Shown here piece by piece: positions 43,077 through 51,456 of a stretch of DNA of 64,000 nucleotides. The stretch is from JAJDXO01 sp965207535 (GTDB lineage: Bacteria; Pseudomonadota; Alphaproteobacteria; Rhodospirillales; UBA2165): NCBI GenBank assembly GCA_965207535.1, contig CBDBMR010000011.1:62001-126000 (forward strand). Direction: 5' to 3'. Position 1 is the stretch's first letter. Each line of letters begins with the position of its first letter. The notes beneath the pieces are model-generated. The model was given only the letters and a program-made list of their open reading frames with translations. It was not told where the DNA came from and ran no database searches. The translations under genes and the position numbers were made by a program.

Positions 43077-43242
43077 ATTGTCAAGACCGCGCTCGCACCG
43101 GCAGTGCGCCGCGCCTGCGGCGGGGACCGATAGCCCGCCTCCGACCACCGGCAACCCGTTGAACTTCCGCCACTTTTCCGGGAGCGGCCGACGCATGCCG
43201 GGCGATGCCGCCGGGACGCCGGACCCACCGTCCGTGCCGAAT

Positions 43243-43255
43243 ATTACTCCCGATA
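43243..43255 (+). repeat. Half-site B of the recombination-like repeat
   Basis: ATTACTCCCGATA matches the left arm of site A at 12 of 13 positions. The expected right arm after an 8-base spacer is not recognisable, so this looks like a degenerate or half site. Confidence 0.5.
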
Positions 43256-43372
43256 GCATTTTATGAATCCGCGCCCTTGACGCCCGCAAGGACCGGATTC
43301 GGTTGCCCGTGCGCCGCCACGGCCGCCCCGCCATTATAACCCGGCAGCCCCGTCCGTCCAATCCGGCGCGGC

Positions 43373-44356
43373 TCAGGTCCGTCCCTGCATCCGCGCCAAC
43401 TGCGCCGCGCCGCTGCGCCGCGCCAGCAACCGCTCGCCGTAGCGGTTCACCATCGCGGTGGACTTCCACCGCCCGGCATGGAGGATCGCCGGCAGCTCAA
43501 TGCCGGCGGCGACCATGTCCTGGGCCGCGCCGACGCGCGCCGAGTGCCCAGACAGGCCCCCCGCCACTGTGTCCGGCAATCCGGCGTCCCGCGCCATCGC
43601 CTTGAAGATGCGCGGCACCTGGCTCGGGTCGAGCCCCTCGCCGATCCGCCCGCCCTTGCCGACCGAACGAAACAGCCGCCCGTCCTCGATCCCGCCCCGG
43701 TCGAGCCACAGGCGAACCAGCCGGACCGTGTCCGGGCCGACCCAAACGATCTCGCCCGCACCCTCGCCGTCGGTCTTGGAGCGGCGCACTAGAAGGCTGC
43801 CGTCGCCCGGCAATTCTTCAAGCAGATCAATGACTTGCAGTGATATCAGTTCAGTCCGCCGAAGCATCGCGTCGTAGGCGACGGCAAGCAGCGCCCGGTT
43901 ACGGTCGTCGATCAGCCTGTCGCCCGCGGCCTCCAGCAAGCGCCGGCGCAGCGGCCAGGTCAGTCCCGCCGCCTGGTCCTGGCGGCGGCCCTTCCTGCGG
44001 TGCATGCGCTTGAGCGCAAGCTGCACCGGTGGACTTCCGAGGGGCTTCTCCAGCCCGAGGGCCCGCTGGGCGATGTCGATGCTGGTCACGTAACGGCGCA
44101 CCGTGGCCGGCGCCCTGACCTCCGCCTTGGCGTCGACGAAGGCGGCAACGGTCTCGGGGCTGGCCGGCAGCGCCCTTTCCCCGCGCTCGGCGCACCACTT
44201 GGCGTAGATGGCGAGATCGGACTTGAGCGCCCGTTCGGTGTTGCTCGAGAATGCGCCGCTCGCTGCTTGCACGAACTGTTGGAGCCGCTTCGCGAGCGCC
44301 GGTGCGCGTTCCGCTCCCGGCTCCCCACGGGGGTCGAACGGGGGTTCGAGATACAT
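43373..44356 (-). CDS. Tyrosine recombinase / integrase
   Basis: 327 aa from ATG 44356 with GGAGG upstream. A SAM-like core-binding domain (about 25-105, SSNTERALKSDLAIYAKWCAERGE) precedes the catalytic domain. Residues of the R-K-H-R-W-Y set are visible: Arg in AMLRRTELISL, Lys in RSKTDGEGAG, His and Arg in SGHSARVGAAQDM, Trp in HAGRWKSTAMV and Tyr in NRYGERLL. It is an apparently intact site-specific recombinase without phage, transposon or plasmid genes around it. A perfectly spaced dyad 38 bases upstream and a copy 300 bases downstream suggest it acts on its own flanking sites. Confidence 0.92.
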   Translation of the reverse strand: MYLEPPFDPRGEPGAERAPALAKRLQQFVQAASGAFSSNTERALKSDLAIYAKWCAERGERALPASPETVAAFVDAKAEVRAPATVRRYVTSIDIAQRALGLEKPLGSPPVQLALKRMHRRKGRRQDQAAGLTWPLRRRLLEAAGDRLIDDRNRALLAVAYDAMLRRTELISLQVIDLLEELPGDGSLLVRRSKTDGEGAGEIVWVGPDTVRLVRLWLDRGGIEDGRLFRSVGKGGRIGEGLDPSQVPRIFKAMARDAGLPDTVAGGLSGHSARVGAAQDMVAAGIELPAILHAGRWKSTAMVNRYGERLLARRSGAAQLARMQGRT

Positions 44357-44393
44357 GTGCGCGCCTCCGGTTCGTCCAATCGCGAGCCCGCAG

Positions 44394-44427
44394 ATTACGC
44401 GCGATAGCAACAGTTATCGCGCGCAAT
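44394..44427 (-). repeat. 34-bp recombination-like site C (13-8-13), upstream of the recombinase
   Basis: Left arm ATTACGCGCGATA (44394-44406), spacer GCAACAGT (44407-44414), right arm TATCGCGCGCAAT (44415-44427). The arms match at 12 of 13 positions when inverted. The geometry is that of Cre/lox and Xer-type core sites. The complement of this site matches site A at 30 of 34 positions, in opposite orientation. Confidence 0.75.
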
Positions 44428-44594
44428 ACGGATGCAGGTGGAGTCGGATGACGCGGGATGTCACGGTCGGTTCAGCGGCGCCTCGGCGTGACAGTCGGGC
44501 GCATCTCTGCATACCGCAACTCCTGCGTAGGCTTGCGCCGTCGCCCGGGTTTGCTGCATGCCAATTGTACCTTAAACGGAGACAACCCGACAAC

Positions 44595-44927
44595 ATGCTG
44601 GCACGGGCCGCGGTCCGTTTCGGGTGCGCTGTGGGGCACGCTCTGGCTGTCCTTGCGCTGGCGGTCGGGCTCGCCGGGGCGGCGCAGGCGCAGACGGAGC
44701 CATGCAGCTCAAACACCGGGAACGAGCACGGGGTCATGTGCATAGAACCGGCGACCTCCGATAGGGATATCAACATCCGGCAGGGCGGCACCGAGATTTC
44801 GATCACCGGGGGTGGGCTGAACGGCCACCACGGCGTTTACACGCTCGGCGGCTCGGTCGGGGCGGGCGGTCTGGGTTCCGACGACACGTCCTCTTCCGCC
44901 CGCCTCGAAGCGCGCATCGGGTTCTGA
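44595..44927 (+). CDS. Small secreted hypothetical protein
   Basis: 110 aa from ATG 44595 with GGAGAC upstream. A signal peptide spans about residues 1-33, with a hydrophobic core AVLALAVGLAGAA and cleavage after AQAQ. The mature part is short, Gly- and Ser-rich, with two Cys (CSSN and VMCIE) and a DINIRQGGTEISITGGGLNGHHG segment. I do not recognise a family. It lies 170 bases beyond the recombinase site and could be cargo of that element. Confidence 0.6.
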   Translation: MLARAAVRFGCAVGHALAVLALAVGLAGAAQAQTEPCSSNTGNEHGVMCIEPATSDRDINIRQGGTEISITGGGLNGHHGVYTLGGSVGAGGLGSDDTSSSARLEARIGF

Positions 44928-44990
44928 CGGCATGCGTGCCGGACGGGCGGTTCCCCTAAACCCTCCCCGTGGAGAAGCGGGGGGACGGTC

Positions 44991-45032
44991 AGGGTGGGGG
45001 GTATGGCGTGAACCTGACATACCCCCCACCCT
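44991..45032. repeat. Perfect 15-bp inverted repeat with GC-rich context
   Basis: Arms AGGGTGGGGGGTATG (44991-45005) and CATACCCCCCACCCT (45018-45032) flank a 12-base loop. The right arm and its continuation to 45051 are repeated at 20817-20850. A second hairpin, CTCTCTCCTGGAGGGAGAG, follows at 45064-45082. These are intergenic palindromic repeats between two small genes. Confidence 0.8.
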
Positions 45033-45194
45033 CGACGCCCGGCCGGTTGCCGCGTCGTGTCCCCTCTCTCCTGGAGGGAGAGGGAGAAGGGGCTTGCCGT
45101 GCGTTCCCTTGTTGCAGGCCGCACCTCGTCGGGGAGCGCGCCTTTTAGGTGGAACTTTTGGGCGCACTTCCCGCTTTTCAGGAAAGAGAGAAAG

Positions 45195-45542
45195 ATGATT
45201 GTGAAAATGCCGGACCTGACCCGGGACGATGGACGCGATTTCCTGGTCTCGCTGAAACCCGACCAGGTCATCATTCAGCCGACCGGCCTGAACGCAAGGC
45301 TGCTGGACTGCTATCGAGACGCTTTCGCCGATGACTTCTGTTTTGAACTGTTTGGCGAGACGGAGGAAGTCATGGGGAATTGGATTTTCGGAAGCCGGCA
45401 TTCCTGCCGGTCCTGTATTACCTATTTCATTTCCAGCCGGATAGCGGATGTGAAGGAACAGGAAAATATATTCGGTATTCTGGAAAGCTATGATTGGGCG
45501 GAACGGCTGGAAATAAATTTACCGGTAGTGGCGCGGCAATAG
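45195..45542 (+). CDS. Hypothetical protein, 115 aa
   Basis: It starts at ATG 45195 with AAGAGAGAAAG upstream. The sequence is acidic and mixed (MIVKMPDLTRDDGRDFLVSLKP, then FGETEEVMGNWIFGSRHSCRSCITYF) with a CxxC in SCRSC. Codon use is A- and T-richer than its neighbours, and the following 300 bases are also AT-rich, so it may be recently acquired. No family is recognised. Confidence 0.65.
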   Translation: MIVKMPDLTRDDGRDFLVSLKPDQVIIQPTGLNARLLDCYRDAFADDFCFELFGETEEVMGNWIFGSRHSCRSCITYFISSRIADVKEQENIFGILESYDWAERLEINLPVVARQ

Positions 45543-45665
45543 CCATGCCGCTCCGTGGCGCGTTCCAGATGGACTACGTCATACCCCGGCGCAAGTCCGG
45601 GGTATCCAGTGAACGACCCCCTCCCCTTGCCGCCACCCGCGCACGGGCTAAATGAATAGGCATCT

Positions 45666-45690
45666 GCCGCCCTCACCGGGGCGGCGTTTT
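45666..45690 (+). terminator. Candidate intrinsic terminator
   Basis: GCCGCCC (45666-45672), loop TCACCG, GGGCGGC (45679-45685), then GTTTT. The stem is perfect but only four T residues follow. It is 120 bases beyond the 115-aa hypothetical gene. Confidence 0.55.
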
Positions 45691-46015
45691 GCATTTGGAG
45701 GGGGAGCTATGCATTTTTGTACGAACTGTTTGGGGGGCACCTCCCAAACGGAGGCCAATAAATGTCCATGAATGCCTATAAATGCCTATACCGGCGAAAA
45801 TAGCCAACTTGGAAAATATTTATAAATTATGGCATTTCAACATCTTACCGATATGCGCCCAGTGCATGGCTCGCGCCCTCCCACGCCCCTGGGATTGCGG
45901 CCGCGGAGGACAGGCGAATTTCGCCCAATATCAGCGATAGCAAATGGGCATATATGAGCCGCCCGCCGGGCGCGCTACATGTCGGCAAATCATGACCCCT
46001 GGAGGCCCCCCGCTC
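45691..46015. other. AT-rich intergenic region with a small tandem repeat
   Basis: No gene is seen. AATGCCTATA occurs twice in tandem around 45772-45792, and the 60 bases after it are markedly A+T-rich. The last part leads to the ribosome site GGAGG at 46001 of the sulfatase-like gene. A promoter is likely in the A+T patch but I cannot assign hexamers. Confidence 0.5.
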
Positions 46016-47605
46016 ATGGGCAAGACCAAGAACATTCTGTTCATCATGTGCGACCAGCTTCGCTGGGACTATCTGTCCTGCGCCGGTCATCCGCGGCTCG
46101 AAACGCCCAACATCGATGCCCTGGCGGCGAAGGGCGTGCGGTTCACCCATGCCTATTGCCAGGCCCCGGTCTGCGGCGGGTCGCGCATGTCGTTCTACAC
46201 CGGGCGCTACGCCTTCACCCATGGCGCAGTGTGGAACGGCGTCCCCCTGTCGGTCGACGAATTGACCATTGGCGACTACCTGCGCCCGCTGGGCCACCGG
46301 GTGGCGCTGGTCGGCAAGACCCATATGGTCGCCGACCGAGGCGGGATGGAGCGCCTCAAGATCGACCGCAATTCCATCGAGGGCGTGCTGGTCGCCGAAT
46401 GCGGCTTCGAGCCCTACGAGCGGGACGACGGCCTGTGGGGCACCGCCGAGACGGCGCCGGAAAACCTCGCCTACAACAATTGGATGCGGGAACAGGGCTA
46501 CGACGGCCCGAATCCATGGCACGACTTCGCCAACTCGGCCGAGGGGCCCAACGGCGAGATCCTCTCAGGCTGGTATCTGCGCAACAGCAAGTATCCGGCC
46601 AGGGTGAAGGAAGAGCATTCCGAGACCGCCTATATGACCGGCCGCGCCATGCAGTTCATCGAAGAAAGCGGCCACGAACCGTGGACCATGCATCTCAGCT
46701 ATATCAAGCCCCACTGGCCGTATATCGCGCCGGCACCCTACCACGACATGTTCGGCGGCAACGACATACTGCCCGCCAACCGTCACCCGAAGGAACTGGA
46801 GACCGACCACCCGATCTACCGGACCTATCACCGGCGCGAGGACTGCCAGGCCTTTTCCCGGGATGAAGTGCGGGAAACGGTCATCCCCGCCTATATGGGA
46901 CTAATCAAGCAGATCGACGATCACCTGGGCCGGCTGTTCGCCTTCATGGAAGAGAAGGGCCGGATGGACGACACCATGATCGTTTTCACGTCGGACCACG
47001 GCGATTACCTGGGCGACCACTGGCTCGGCGAGAAGGAACTGTTTCACGAAGAGAGTATCCGGCTGCCGTTCATCGTCTACGATCCGGATCCGGCATCGGA
47101 CGCAACCCGCGGCACCGTCGACGACAGGTTCATCGAAAGCATCGACCTCGTCCCCACCTTCATCGAGGTGGCGGGGGGCACGGTTCCCGAACACGTGGTG
47201 GAGGGCAAATCGTTGCTGCCCCTTCTGCATGGGGAGCAGCCCGGCGATTGGCGGGACTATGTCATCTGCGAATCGGAATTCGCACCGCGGATAGACCTGG
47301 ACGCCCTCGGCATCGCCGCCCGCGAAGCACGCGCCATCATGATCCGGACGGCCAAGTGGAAGTACATCCACCACCTGAAGTTCCGCCCGGAACTTTACGA
47401 CCTCGAGGACGATCCCAACGAGTTCACCGACCTCGGCGCCGACCCCGCTTATGAGGAAATCCGGAGCCGGATGCGGGAGATGCTGACGGAGAACTTCCTC
47501 GCCCGGAATTTCCGCACCACCGTCGGCGAGGAACCGCTCGCCCGGCGCGGTCACGCGGTCTACCACCCGCCGGAACAGCGGCGCGTCTACATCGGGGTCT
47601 GGTAG
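46016..47605 (+). CDS. Sulfatase-family hydrolase (alkaline phosphatase superfamily)
   Basis: 529 aa from ATG 46016 with GGAGG upstream. Metal residues are Asp in FIMCDQLRWDYLS and Asp-His in SDHGDYLGDHWLGEKELFHEES. The nucleophile signature is VCGGSRMSFYTGRYAF: Cys at the place where formylglycine forms, followed by Gly instead of the usual Pro at position +2, then Ser-Arg. There is no signal peptide, so it is cytoplasmic. Relatives hydrolyse sulfate esters, choline sulfate or phosphonate monoesters. It may work with the arylsulfotransferase-like proteins in the window. Confidence 0.88.
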   Translation: MGKTKNILFIMCDQLRWDYLSCAGHPRLETPNIDALAAKGVRFTHAYCQAPVCGGSRMSFYTGRYAFTHGAVWNGVPLSVDELTIGDYLRPLGHRVALVGKTHMVADRGGMERLKIDRNSIEGVLVAECGFEPYERDDGLWGTAETAPENLAYNNWMREQGYDGPNPWHDFANSAEGPNGEILSGWYLRNSKYPARVKEEHSETAYMTGRAMQFIEESGHEPWTMHLSYIKPHWPYIAPAPYHDMFGGNDILPANRHPKELETDHPIYRTYHRREDCQAFSRDEVRETVIPAYMGLIKQIDDHLGRLFAFMEEKGRMDDTMIVFTSDHGDYLGDHWLGEKELFHEESIRLPFIVYDPDPASDATRGTVDDRFIESIDLVPTFIEVAGGTVPEHVVEGKSLLPLLHGEQPGDWRDYVICESEFAPRIDLDALGIAAREARAIMIRTAKWKYIHHLKFRPELYDLEDDPNEFTDLGADPAYEEIRSRMREMLTENFLARNFRTTVGEEPLARRGHAVYHPPEQRRVYIGVW

Positions 47606-47613
47606 ACCGCCCG

Positions 47614-47973
47614 ATGGTCAGACTGCTTGCGGCAATGATGATCCTCCTGGGCGCGAGCTTGTCGGCCGAGGCCCAGATCAGAGGCACCCAGCCCTTCGGC
47701 TACGTTTCGGGCGAGACCTTCCTGAGCTACCCGCAGGCGCGCCGCGAGGACTACATTGCCGGGCTGGCGGATCAGTTGGTGTCCCTCTATCAGGCCCAAT
47801 TGGTCGATGGCTTCCGTTGGTTCGAGAACTGCGTGCGGCGCCGGAACCCCGCCGACTTGTCGCGGATGCTGGCCGATTTCCTGAACGAGAACGACGCCCG
47901 CAAGCCCGAGCCCGCCTCGAACAATTTTATTTGGGCGGCCGCAAAGGGGTGCACTCCGCCGGCGCGGCGCTAA
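47614..47973 (+). CDS. Small secreted hypothetical protein
   Basis: 119 aa beginning 8 bases after the sulfatase stop. A signal peptide covers residues 1-20 (LLGASLSAEAQ). The mature region, FGYVSGETFLSYPQARREDYIAGLADQLVSLY, is helical and ends with paired Cys (NCVRR and GCTPP). It is probably co-transcribed with the sulfatase gene. No family is recognised. Confidence 0.65.
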   Translation: MVRLLAAMMILLGASLSAEAQIRGTQPFGYVSGETFLSYPQARREDYIAGLADQLVSLYQAQLVDGFRWFENCVRRRNPADLSRMLADFLNENDARKPEPASNNFIWAAAKGCTPPARR

Positions 47974-48049
47974 AAGCCGAACGGCATGACGGCTGCTTGC
48001 CCCACGGGCGTAATACGTATTATGATTCAATTGCTTAAGAGAGGCTGAC

Positions 48050-48661
48050 GTGTCCGAAAACCGGCCAAGACGGATCGTGGTAGGCATGACCGGCGCCAGC
48101 GGGGCGATCATCGGCGTCCGGCTGCTGGAGGCGCTCGCCCGCTCCGAGGTGGAAATCCACCTGGTGGTCAGCAAATGGGCCCAGCAGACGCTTGAGCACG
48201 AAACCGGCCAGACGGTCGCCGATCTCCGGGACCTGGCCGACGTCTATCACGGCCCCGGCGACATGGGCGCCAAGGTCTCGTCGGGCTCCTTCGTCACCGA
48301 CGGCATGATCGTCGCCCCCTGCTCGGCCCGCTCGGTCGCGGCCATCGCCAACGGGTTCGGCGAACACCTCGTCCACCGGGCCGCGGACGTGATCCTCAAG
48401 GAGCGCCGGAAACTGGTCCTGATGGTGCGCGAGTCGCCGTTCAACGAGATCCACCTGGAAAACATGCTCAAACTGGCGCGCATGGGGGTCTGCATCCTGC
48501 CGCCCGTTCCGGCGTTCTATAACCACCCCGAAACGCTGGACGATATGGTCGAGCATTTCGTCGCCCGCGCTCTCGACCAGATCGGCGTGCCGGCCGAGTT
48601 CGCCAAGCGCTGGGACGGCGACATGCGCAACCGGAACCCGAAGGTTGAACAGATCAAGTAG
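48050..48661 (+). CDS. ubiX: UbiX-like flavin prenyltransferase
   Basis: 203 aa. UbiX attaches a dimethylallyl group to FMN, making the prenyl-FMN used by UbiD-type decarboxylases. The signature VVGMTGASGAIIGVRLLEAL starts at residue 10. VVSKWAQQTLEHE, the APCSARSVAAIANGFGEHLVHRAADVILKERRKLVLMVRE segment and LPPVPAFY near the end follow. No ubiD homologue is within the window. A ribosome site is weak; ATG 48050 is the natural start. Confidence 0.94.
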   Translation: MSENRPRRIVVGMTGASGAIIGVRLLEALARSEVEIHLVVSKWAQQTLEHETGQTVADLRDLADVYHGPGDMGAKVSSGSFVTDGMIVAPCSARSVAAIANGFGEHLVHRAADVILKERRKLVLMVRESPFNEIHLENMLKLARMGVCILPPVPAFYNHPETLDDMVEHFVARALDQIGVPAEFAKRWDGDMRNRNPKVEQIK

Positions 48662-48761
48662 CGGCTCTTAGCGTTCCCGTGGTCGTTCCCACTGCCGTCC
48701 CCATTGCCGCCAAGGCGCTTTGGGTTTACGCTTCATGTTCCCTCATCGAGGAGGTGCGCGA

Positions 48762-49121
48762 ATGTCCACCGCCCGACTATGGAGCATCGCCGGTGTCGCC
48801 CTCGCCGCCGGGCTTGTCGCCGGCAACGGGCTCGGCCCGCTCGGCAACGATCCCCACGATACCTATGTCGACTGCCTCATAAACAGCTACGAGGTTAGTC
48901 AACTCAACGGCGGCCAGATGATCATGGAGGCGTACGCCAAGTGCCGAATGGCCGAGACCGGGTACTCGGCTTATCTCAACAACCAGGACATCACCGGGCC
49001 GCGTCTCCTGGAGGTCGTCGCCCGGGTAAATGAAGCGGCTTTCGCCCGTTACCGCGGTCTCGAACTGCACGAAACCAGGGGATGCTTCGACCGGGCCCGC
49101 GCGGGCCTGCCGGTGTCGTAA
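48762..49121 (+). CDS. Small hypothetical protein with N-terminal membrane segment
   Basis: 119 aa from ATG 48762, with GAGGAGG just upstream. Residues 6-22 (LWSIAGVALAAGLVAGN) form a signal anchor. The remainder is soluble, with DCLINSYEVSQLNGGQMIMEAYAKCRMAETG and several Cys spaced along it, ending GCFDRAR. I do not recognise the family. It probably pairs with the next small membrane gene. Confidence 0.65.
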   Translation: MSTARLWSIAGVALAAGLVAGNGLGPLGNDPHDTYVDCLINSYEVSQLNGGQMIMEAYAKCRMAETGYSAYLNNQDITGPRLLEVVARVNEAAFARYRGLELHETRGCFDRARAGLPVS

Positions 49122-49142
49122 GCCGGCCGGGGAAACCAAGCC

Positions 49143-49418
49143 GTGCGCGGGAAAACTGCCGGATTGGGCCTCAGATTCCTGGCGACTTTCTGCTATGTCA
49201 CCGGGACGATGGGGATCATTCTTCTGGTGGTCGAAGTCGCCAAGGGCATTCAAATCCACCCCTATATCCGAGATCCCCTGATTTCCTACGGCGGCGCTAT
49301 CGAGGTCGGCGCCCTGACCGTTCTGGCGTTCCTGGCCGCCCGGCTGATCGACCGGGCCTCCAAGAAAATCTATCCGCCATTGGACCGTGGCCGCGGCTGG
49401 GGTGAGTTGGTGGAGTAG
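49143..49418 (+). CDS. Small two-helix membrane protein
   Basis: 91 aa from GTG 49143, 21 bases after the previous stop. Two predicted helices, LATFCYVTGTMGIILLVVEVA and IEVGALTVLAFLAARLID, flank a short periplasmic or cytoplasmic loop, and the tail is charged. No family is recognised. The start is uncertain because the ribosome site is weak. Confidence 0.6.
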   Translation: MRGKTAGLGLRFLATFCYVTGTMGIILLVVEVAKGIQIHPYIRDPLISYGGAIEVGALTVLAFLAARLIDRASKKIYPPLDRGRGWGELVE

Positions 49419-49495
49419 GTTCCGGCCCCTATTGATCCGACACCCGGGCGCACCAAGCTGAAACGCCCCAAAATGACCCCCGGAATTGCCGAGGA

Positions 49496-50434
49496 CTACT
49501 CCGCGGCGGCCTTCGCCCCTGCGAGGCCCGGCATGTCGAAGCCGCGAGCCAAAAGGGCTTCGACGGTCTTCGACGCTTTTTCCGCATCCAACGGCATAAG
49601 CGGCGGGCGGGTGAGAGCCCAGCCGGGATCGCCGGCGAAATGGGCCACGCAGGCCTTGAGCGCCGGGATCGCCGCATATTCGACAAAGATGGCGCGCACC
49701 GCGTCCAGATCGGCCTGACGGTCTTCGGCGTCATCGTCCCGCCAGCGTTCGTACAGTTCGTAGATCGCCGCCGGATTGACGTTTGCGGTCGCCGAAATAC
49801 ATCCGGAGCCGCCGTTTCGCATGTTGGCGAGCAGGAAGGATTCGGAGCCGACGAAAATGCGGAAATCGTCGAACTTCGCATCGAGCATGGCCTTGGTGTT
49901 GTCCCATTCGCCGGACGAATCCTTGATGCCGACGACGGTCTCGGGATAGGCCTTCAATAGCCGCTCGATAAGGCCGAGGCTGATGGGCGTCTGGGACATG
50001 GGGGGAATATGGTAGAGGTAAATTTTGAGGCCGGCGGACCCGACCTGCTGGATGACCGCGTCGTAAGCGGCGTATAGGCCGTCGTCGCTGACGTTCTTGT
50101 AGTAGAATGGCGGCAGCATCAGGACACCGCCGCAGCCCAACGCCGCCGCCTTGGCGGATAACGTCACGGTATCCGAAATGGCGCAGGTCCCGGTCCCCGG
50201 CATCATGGAGGCGGCGGGAATCCCGGCGGCAACCAGTCTGTCGAGGATCTCGACCTTCTCAGCCGTGGACAGGGAGTTGCCCTCGCTGGTGGTGCCGAAC
50301 GGCGCGAGATTGCAGTTGCGTTCGAGCAGCCACTTGCCGTGGCCGATCAGCCGGTCCACGTCAGGCGACAGGTCTTCGCCAAACGGCGTCAAGACCGGCG
50401 ACAGCAGTCCGGAAAAGCGCTCAACCCGTGCCAT
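49496..50434 (-). CDS. DapA-family lyase/synthase (dihydrodipicolinate synthase superfamily)
   Basis: 312 aa from ATG 50434, with AGGAGGGAG upstream. The Schiff-base Lys is in VVGIKDSSGEWDN near residue 165 and the catalytic Tyr in IYLYHIPPMSQTP near 138; GTTSEGNSLSTAEKV near 47 binds substrate. The family catalyses class I aldol reactions on pyruvate or related keto acids. Real DapA is usually shorter and in a lysine context. The gene diverges from an amidohydrolase gene across 176 bases, so a catabolic role is likely. Confidence 0.9.
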   Translation of the reverse strand: MARVERFSGLLSPVLTPFGEDLSPDVDRLIGHGKWLLERNCNLAPFGTTSEGNSLSTAEKVEILDRLVAAGIPAASMMPGTGTCAISDTVTLSAKAAALGCGGVLMLPPFYYKNVSDDGLYAAYDAVIQQVGSAGLKIYLYHIPPMSQTPISLGLIERLLKAYPETVVGIKDSSGEWDNTKAMLDAKFDDFRIFVGSESFLLANMRNGGSGCISATANVNPAAIYELYERWRDDDAEDRQADLDAVRAIFVEYAAIPALKACVAHFAGDPGWALTRPPLMPLDAEKASKTVEALLARGFDMPGLAGAKAAAE

Positions 50435-50610
50435 CACGCTCCCTCCTTGAAAACAAACACCCGAAATCCGGCGCGACTATAGCAGACCAGTTCCGTGGGT
50501 CGATGCCCAGGCCATGATCAGGCCATGATGTTGCCTCGGCACGGGCTCTTTTCTTGTCTAATGGCCGGCGAGCAGACACACTTCGCATTCCGATCGGGGG
50601 CGTTTGACCC

Positions 50611-51435
50611 ATGACCGCACCAAAACTCATTGCGCCGCCCGGCGCGTGCGACACCCATATGCACGTCTATGAGCCGGGCTACGGCATGGCGCCGACCGCG
50701 CTGCTGCCGCCGCCGGACGGCAGGCTCGAGGACTATCGCCGCGTCCAGGAGCGGCTCGGCCTCGAACGGGTCGTTGTCGTCCAGCCGACAACCTATGGCA
50801 ATGACAACCGTTGCACACTGGAAGCAATCGCAGCCCTTGGCGACGGCGCCCGCGGCGTGGCGGTGGTCGGTACGGGGGCCGGGGATGAGGTCTATGAGGA
50901 CCTGACGGCACGGGGTATTCGGGGCATCCGGTTCCATATGCTGCCCGGCGGGGCGCTGCCATGGGAGGATTTGGACGTTCTCGCCGATCGCGCCACGGCT
51001 CACGGCTGGCATATCCAATTACAGCTCGACGGCCGGCTCCTGCCGGATTTCGCAGCCCAGATCAGAGGCTGGCCCGGAGAGCTGGTGATGGATCACACGG
51101 GCAAGTTCCTGGATCCCGTGTCACCGGACCACGCGGCGTTCGAATGTCTCAAGGAGCTCGTCGCCGGCGGCGCCTGGATCAAGCTTTCGGCCCCGTACGA
51201 GACCTCGAAGGCCGGCCCGCCCCGTTTCGATGATGTCGCGGCACTGGCCCGGGAACTCGTTCGGGAATCGCCGGACCATATGCTGTGGGCATCCAACTGG
51301 CCCCATCCGGGACAGGACCCGAGGCCCGACGACGCCATGCTGTTGGACACCCTGCTGCATTGGGCCGACGATGAAGCGACCCGCAACAAGATCCTGGTGG
51401 AGAATCCAGCGCGGCTATACGGATTTAACGATTGA
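50611..51435 (+). CDS. Amidohydrolase family, 2-pyrone-4,6-dicarboxylate hydrolase-like
   Basis: 274 aa metal-dependent TIM-barrel hydrolase. It begins with ACDTHMHVYEPGYGM, the HxH motif at residues about 16-18. QPTTYGNDNRCTLEAIA, RGIRFHMLPGG near 110 and the C-terminal WASNWPHPGQ near 225 follow. These match PDC hydrolase (LigI) and related lactonases. The upstream DapA-family gene could form the aldolase step of the same route (inference). The following ABM gene starts 21 bases after its stop. Confidence 0.88.
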   Translation: MTAPKLIAPPGACDTHMHVYEPGYGMAPTALLPPPDGRLEDYRRVQERLGLERVVVVQPTTYGNDNRCTLEAIAALGDGARGVAVVGTGAGDEVYEDLTARGIRGIRFHMLPGGALPWEDLDVLADRATAHGWHIQLQLDGRLLPDFAAQIRGWPGELVMDHTGKFLDPVSPDHAAFECLKELVAGGAWIKLSAPYETSKAGPPRFDDVAALARELVRESPDHMLWASNWPHPGQDPRPDDAMLLDTLLHWADDEATRNKILVENPARLYGFND

Positions 51436-51456
51436 TGCAGAACGAGGGACATTGAA

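Noticed and set aside
42867..43133. 88-aa open frame between repeats
   Set aside because: It overlaps the palindromic repeats and recombination site A, lacks a ribosome site and has no recognised sequence.
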